In this document: positions 22,671 to 24,704 of the stretch, piece by piece
Position numbering within the stretch: the stretch's first letter is position 1
Layout: every line of letters starts with the position of its first letter
NCBI GenBank assembly: GCA_021786335.1
Contig: JAJYNM010000023.1
Span: 1 to 24,704, forward strand
Length of the DNA: 24,704 nt
Direction: 5' to 3'
Source of the DNA: an archaeon
GTDB lineage: Archaea; Thermoproteota; Nitrososphaeria; Nitrososphaerales; UBA183
Position numbers and translations under genes: made by a program
The notes under the pieces: model-generated
The model's input: only the letters and a program-made list of their open reading frames with translations
What the model was told of the DNA's origin: nothing
The model's database searches: none

Positions 22671-23510
22671 CTAGCTGGGTCTCCTAGGGGCTGCCAGCGC
22701 GTTAAGCTGGTCGAAGGTTATGGCTTCCTCGGTGAGGCCTGTATATGTTCCCTTTGTATGCACTTCCTTGGACACGCGCTTAAGGAACCCCATGGTGGCA
22801 TACGAAGCGCTAGGGCCAAAACTCACCCTGGCGACTCCAAGGCGCCTGAGCTCTGGAACAGAGGGGAGTCCCTTCCTGACCATGACGTTGATGGGAAAGT
22901 CGAGAGCCTTGACGAAGGCTGAAATCGAGGTCGCATCAGTCAGACCCATGGGGTACACGCAATCGACTCCAATGTCTCTGTAGGCTTTGGCTCTCCGTAT
23001 CGCTTCCTGCAGTCTCGCTGAGTCGTCCCCAACGGCGAACCGGAGGGCATCAGTTCTGGCGTTGACTACGAAATGGATTCGCATCTGCTCGCGGAGTCTG
23101 ATAATGGCCCTGAGCCTCTCCAACTGCTTTTCCAACGGAAGGAGCTCTTTGGAACTGTGCACGAAGTCTTCTATGTTTATCCCAACAGCGCCAGCGCGAA
23201 CGACCGCTTCCACCGTCTTGGCAACGCCATGGGAGCTGTCGCCGAACCCTCCGACCACATCGGCGCTCAGCGGAACAGAGAGCACCTTTGCGGTTCTACC
23301 CACGGCCGCCACGAACTCTCCAAGAGGAATCCCTTCGCCGTCAGGATAACCCAAGGAGACCAACATGCCGGCGCTCGAGGTGGCCACAGCGGGGAACCCT
23401 TCGTCTTCGAAGATTCTGGCACTTGGGACATCCCAGGCGTTGGGGAGCACGAGCACTTCCCTTCTGTCGTGCAGCCTGCGGAAAGCCTCTGCCTTTTCTT
23501 TCTGGTCCAT
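22671..23510 (-). CDS. PEP mutase / isocitrate lyase family protein
   Basis: A 279-residue (beta/alpha)8-barrel protein of the superfamily that makes or breaks C-C or P-C bonds in small carboxylic acids. V-L-P-N-A-W-D (21-27), A-T-S-S-A-G (43-48), G-Y-P-D-G-E (54-59) and G-I-N-I-E-D (110-115) are the family's active-site blocks, and V-N-A-R-T-D-A follows at 149-155. The metal-site motif, usually D-x-(D/E)-x-G-x-G, reads D84-V-V-G-G-F-G. The K-(K/R)-C-G catalytic loop of isocitrate and methylisocitrate lyase is absent. It is therefore neither a standard AceA nor PrpB; the reaction is unknown. The ATG is supported by a TATA box 28 bases upstream. Confidence 0.8.
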   Translation of the reverse strand: MDQKEKAEAFRRLHDRREVLVLPNAWDVPSARIFEDEGFPAVATSSAGMLVSLGYPDGEGIPLGEFVAAVGRTAKVLSVPLSADVVGGFGDSSHGVAKTVEAVVRAGAVGINIEDFVHSSKELLPLEKQLERLRAIIRLREQMRIHFVVNARTDALRFAVGDDSARLQEAIRRAKAYRDIGVDCVYPMGLTDATSISAFVKALDFPINVMVRKGLPSVPELRRLGVARVSFGPSASYATMGFLKRVSKEVHTKGTYTGLTEEAITFDQLNALAAPRRPS

Positions 23511-23533
23511 CCAACAGGTGCCTGACGCAGGTG

Positions 23534-23542
23534 TCCTAAATC
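23534..23542 (-). promoter_or_regulatory. TATA box of the PEP mutase family gene
   Basis: TGATTTAGG on the minus strand, centred about 28 bases before the ATG at 23510; predicts a leaderless transcript. Confidence 0.45.
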
Positions 23543-23751
23543 ATTACGGGGTCAAGGACGCGAAGCACTTTCTAGCGCCGGTTACGGCTCGCCTGAAGCG
23601 AAGGCGAATAGGGATACTACTGTCTTGTTGCCGAAGTCCGCTAGGCAGATTCGGAGAGTCTCTCTTTACCCGGTCTACAAGACGCACGAACCCTGTAGCT
23701 CGCTCGGTCCGGAATTCGTTGCCCATGAGTCTACTGCGCTCCCCAATCCGG

Positions 23752-24633
23752 TTAGAATCTGCTGTAGATCATCCGAAGGGAGTCGAACTGACTTTCGACC
23801 GGGACCTTGCCGTCGGGGCTGGTCGTAACGACCATGTACGTGACGCCAAGGCTGGCGAGTTCTTCGACCATCCGACCGTTTTCCTTCCTGTTGCCTGAGA
23901 GCATCACCCTCCTTTCTCCTCGGGGCCCGACATAGTCCGAGCTGTCGCTCCTCGAGTCGATGCCGATGCGGACACAAATGTCCTTCTTCTCGCCCCCTGG
24001 CATTTCCCTGAACCTAGCGACCATTTCTTTGAACTTGTCCAGAGGAAAGGCGTTGGGGTGCCAGGCATCGCCAAGGGTGATGGCGCGCTTCATGGCCGCT
24101 TCGCTCACACCGCCGACCCACATCGTGAGCTCCCGCTGGACGGGCCTTGGCTCGAACACAACGTCCTCGAACCTCAAACGCGCGTGCGCGGAATCTTGGA
24201 ACTTGTCTTCTCCGTTCCACAGGGCTCTGATCAGCTTGATCGACTCGTCGACCCTCCTTCCCCTGTCGTGAAACGACGCTCCCAGGCTAGAGAACTCCTT
24301 CTCGTTCCAGCCGGCGCCAACGGCCAGCATCACCCTGCCAGAACTCAGGTTGTCGACTGTGGCGAGCTGCTTGGCCGCGATGACAGGGTTCCTCATGGCT
24401 ATGATCAACGAAGAGATCCCCAGCTTCACCCGCTCAGTGATGGGAGCGAGATAGGCCATGCACGTGAGGGCCTCTAGAATCCGCTCGTAGGGAGTGCCAG
24501 AGTTCTTCGACATCATGATGTGGTCGGTCAGCCACACAGAATCATAGCCGAGCGTCTCTGCTTCGAGCGTGACCATCCGAAGGTCCTTGGCGGAGTAGTT
24601 CCCATAGTTGGGGATGCATACGCCGAACTTCAT
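23752..24633 (-). CDS. luciferase-like (LLM) F420-type oxidoreductase
   Basis: A 293-residue protein of the bacterial-luciferase-like fold. In archaea such proteins usually use coenzyme F420. It starts M-K-F-G-V-C-I-P-N-Y-G and shows S-V-W-L-T-D-H (33-39), R-V-K-L-G-I-S-S-L-I, L-S-S-G-R-V-M-L-A-V-G-A-G-W-N (97-111), F-E-P-R-P-V and V-G-G-V-S-E-A-A-M-K-R-A, the blocks of the F420-dependent LLM group. The cofactor (F420 or FMN) and substrate cannot be decided from sequence. The ATG is 27 bases after a TATA box, so it is probably leaderless. Confidence 0.86.
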   Translation of the reverse strand: MKFGVCIPNYGNYSAKDLRMVTLEAETLGYDSVWLTDHIMMSKNSGTPYERILEALTCMAYLAPITERVKLGISSLIIAMRNPVIAAKQLATVDNLSSGRVMLAVGAGWNEKEFSSLGASFHDRGRRVDESIKLIRALWNGEDKFQDSAHARLRFEDVVFEPRPVQRELTMWVGGVSEAAMKRAITLGDAWHPNAFPLDKFKEMVARFREMPGGEKKDICVRIGIDSRSDSSDYVGPRGERRVMLSGNRKENGRMVEELASLGVTYMVVTTSPDGKVPVESQFDSLRMIYSRF

Positions 24634-24654
24634 CAGCCCCGGGGGGTCTCAATC

Positions 24655-24664
24655 GGATAAAACA
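24655..24664 (-). promoter_or_regulatory. TATA box of the LLM oxidoreductase gene
   Basis: GTTTTATCC on the minus strand, centred 27 bases before the ATG at 24633. Confidence 0.5.
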
Positions 24665-24704
24665 TTACCTGCAGGCCAGTAGAAATCGAAGCCATCTCAA
24701 CTCC

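Noticed and set aside
22650..22922. Plus-strand frame after a TATA-like GATTAACC
   Set aside because: Most of it is antisense to the well-supported PEP mutase family gene and the product shows no family features.
23544..23726. Minus-strand 60-residue frame starting ATG with a TATA-like AGATTCTAACC about 29 bases upstream
   Set aside because: The box is weak, and the product is arginine-rich with no domain pattern; it looks like read-through of a non-coding gap. The rest of the 23511-23751 gap also shows no tRNA or clear hairpin.

Overview
The window reads as archaeal chromosome, probably from the TACK group and close to Thaumarchaeota (Nitrososphaeria). It carries archaeal release factor aRF1, a eukaryote-type primase large subunit, an archaeal UMP kinase, a Dpo4-type Y-family polymerase with a PIP box, an archaeal valyl-tRNA synthetase, QueC for archaeosine, an F420-type luciferase-like oxidoreductase and a threonine tRNA gene with bulge-helix-bulge introns. 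At least seven promoters have a TATA-like box centred about 27 bases before the start codon, so many genes look leaderless; TTG and GTG starts are frequent. The lineage is inference: there is no rRNA here, and an ammonia-oxidiser signature is absent.

Left part (1-6.4 kb): about 600 bases with little coding signal, then a GlcD-type FAD-dependent 2-hydroxyacid dehydrogenase. Next is a four-gene operon in which every start overlaps the preceding stop: a membrane cytochrome-b-like anchor (AprM/QmoC/NarI type), AprB, AprA and Sat. This is the metabolic centrepiece: a dissimilatory APS reductase plus ATP sulfurylase, linking sulfite, APS and sulfate to membrane electron carriers. No dsrAB or qmoAB is in the window, so its direction (sulfate reduction or sulfite oxidation) is open.

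Middle (6.4-16 kb): a DAO-family FAD oxidoreductase, divergent from a SAM methyltransferase; dinB overlapping a SWIM zinc-finger gene; a minus-strand tRNA-Thr(UGU) gene with two apparent introns; two aldo-keto reductase paralogues in opposite orientation; a likely 40-residue zinc-binding microprotein; valS; and a queT-queC pair (7-deazaguanine uptake and preQ0 synthesis).

Right part (16-24.7 kb): a small secreted or membrane protein, the ychF-priL pair (primase large subunit without Fe-S cysteines), a membrane-anchored winged-helix regulator divergent from a secreted DUF4382 protein, aRF1 divergent from the UMP kinase, a PEP mutase/isocitrate lyase family enzyme, and an F420-type LLM oxidoreductase. 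No CRISPR array, insertion sequence, integrase or rRNA was seen. The region is mostly ordinary chromosome. The least ordinary parts are the apr-sat operon, the two-intron tRNA with an aberrant T-loop, the cysteine-free primase subunit and the dinB-SWIM pair.
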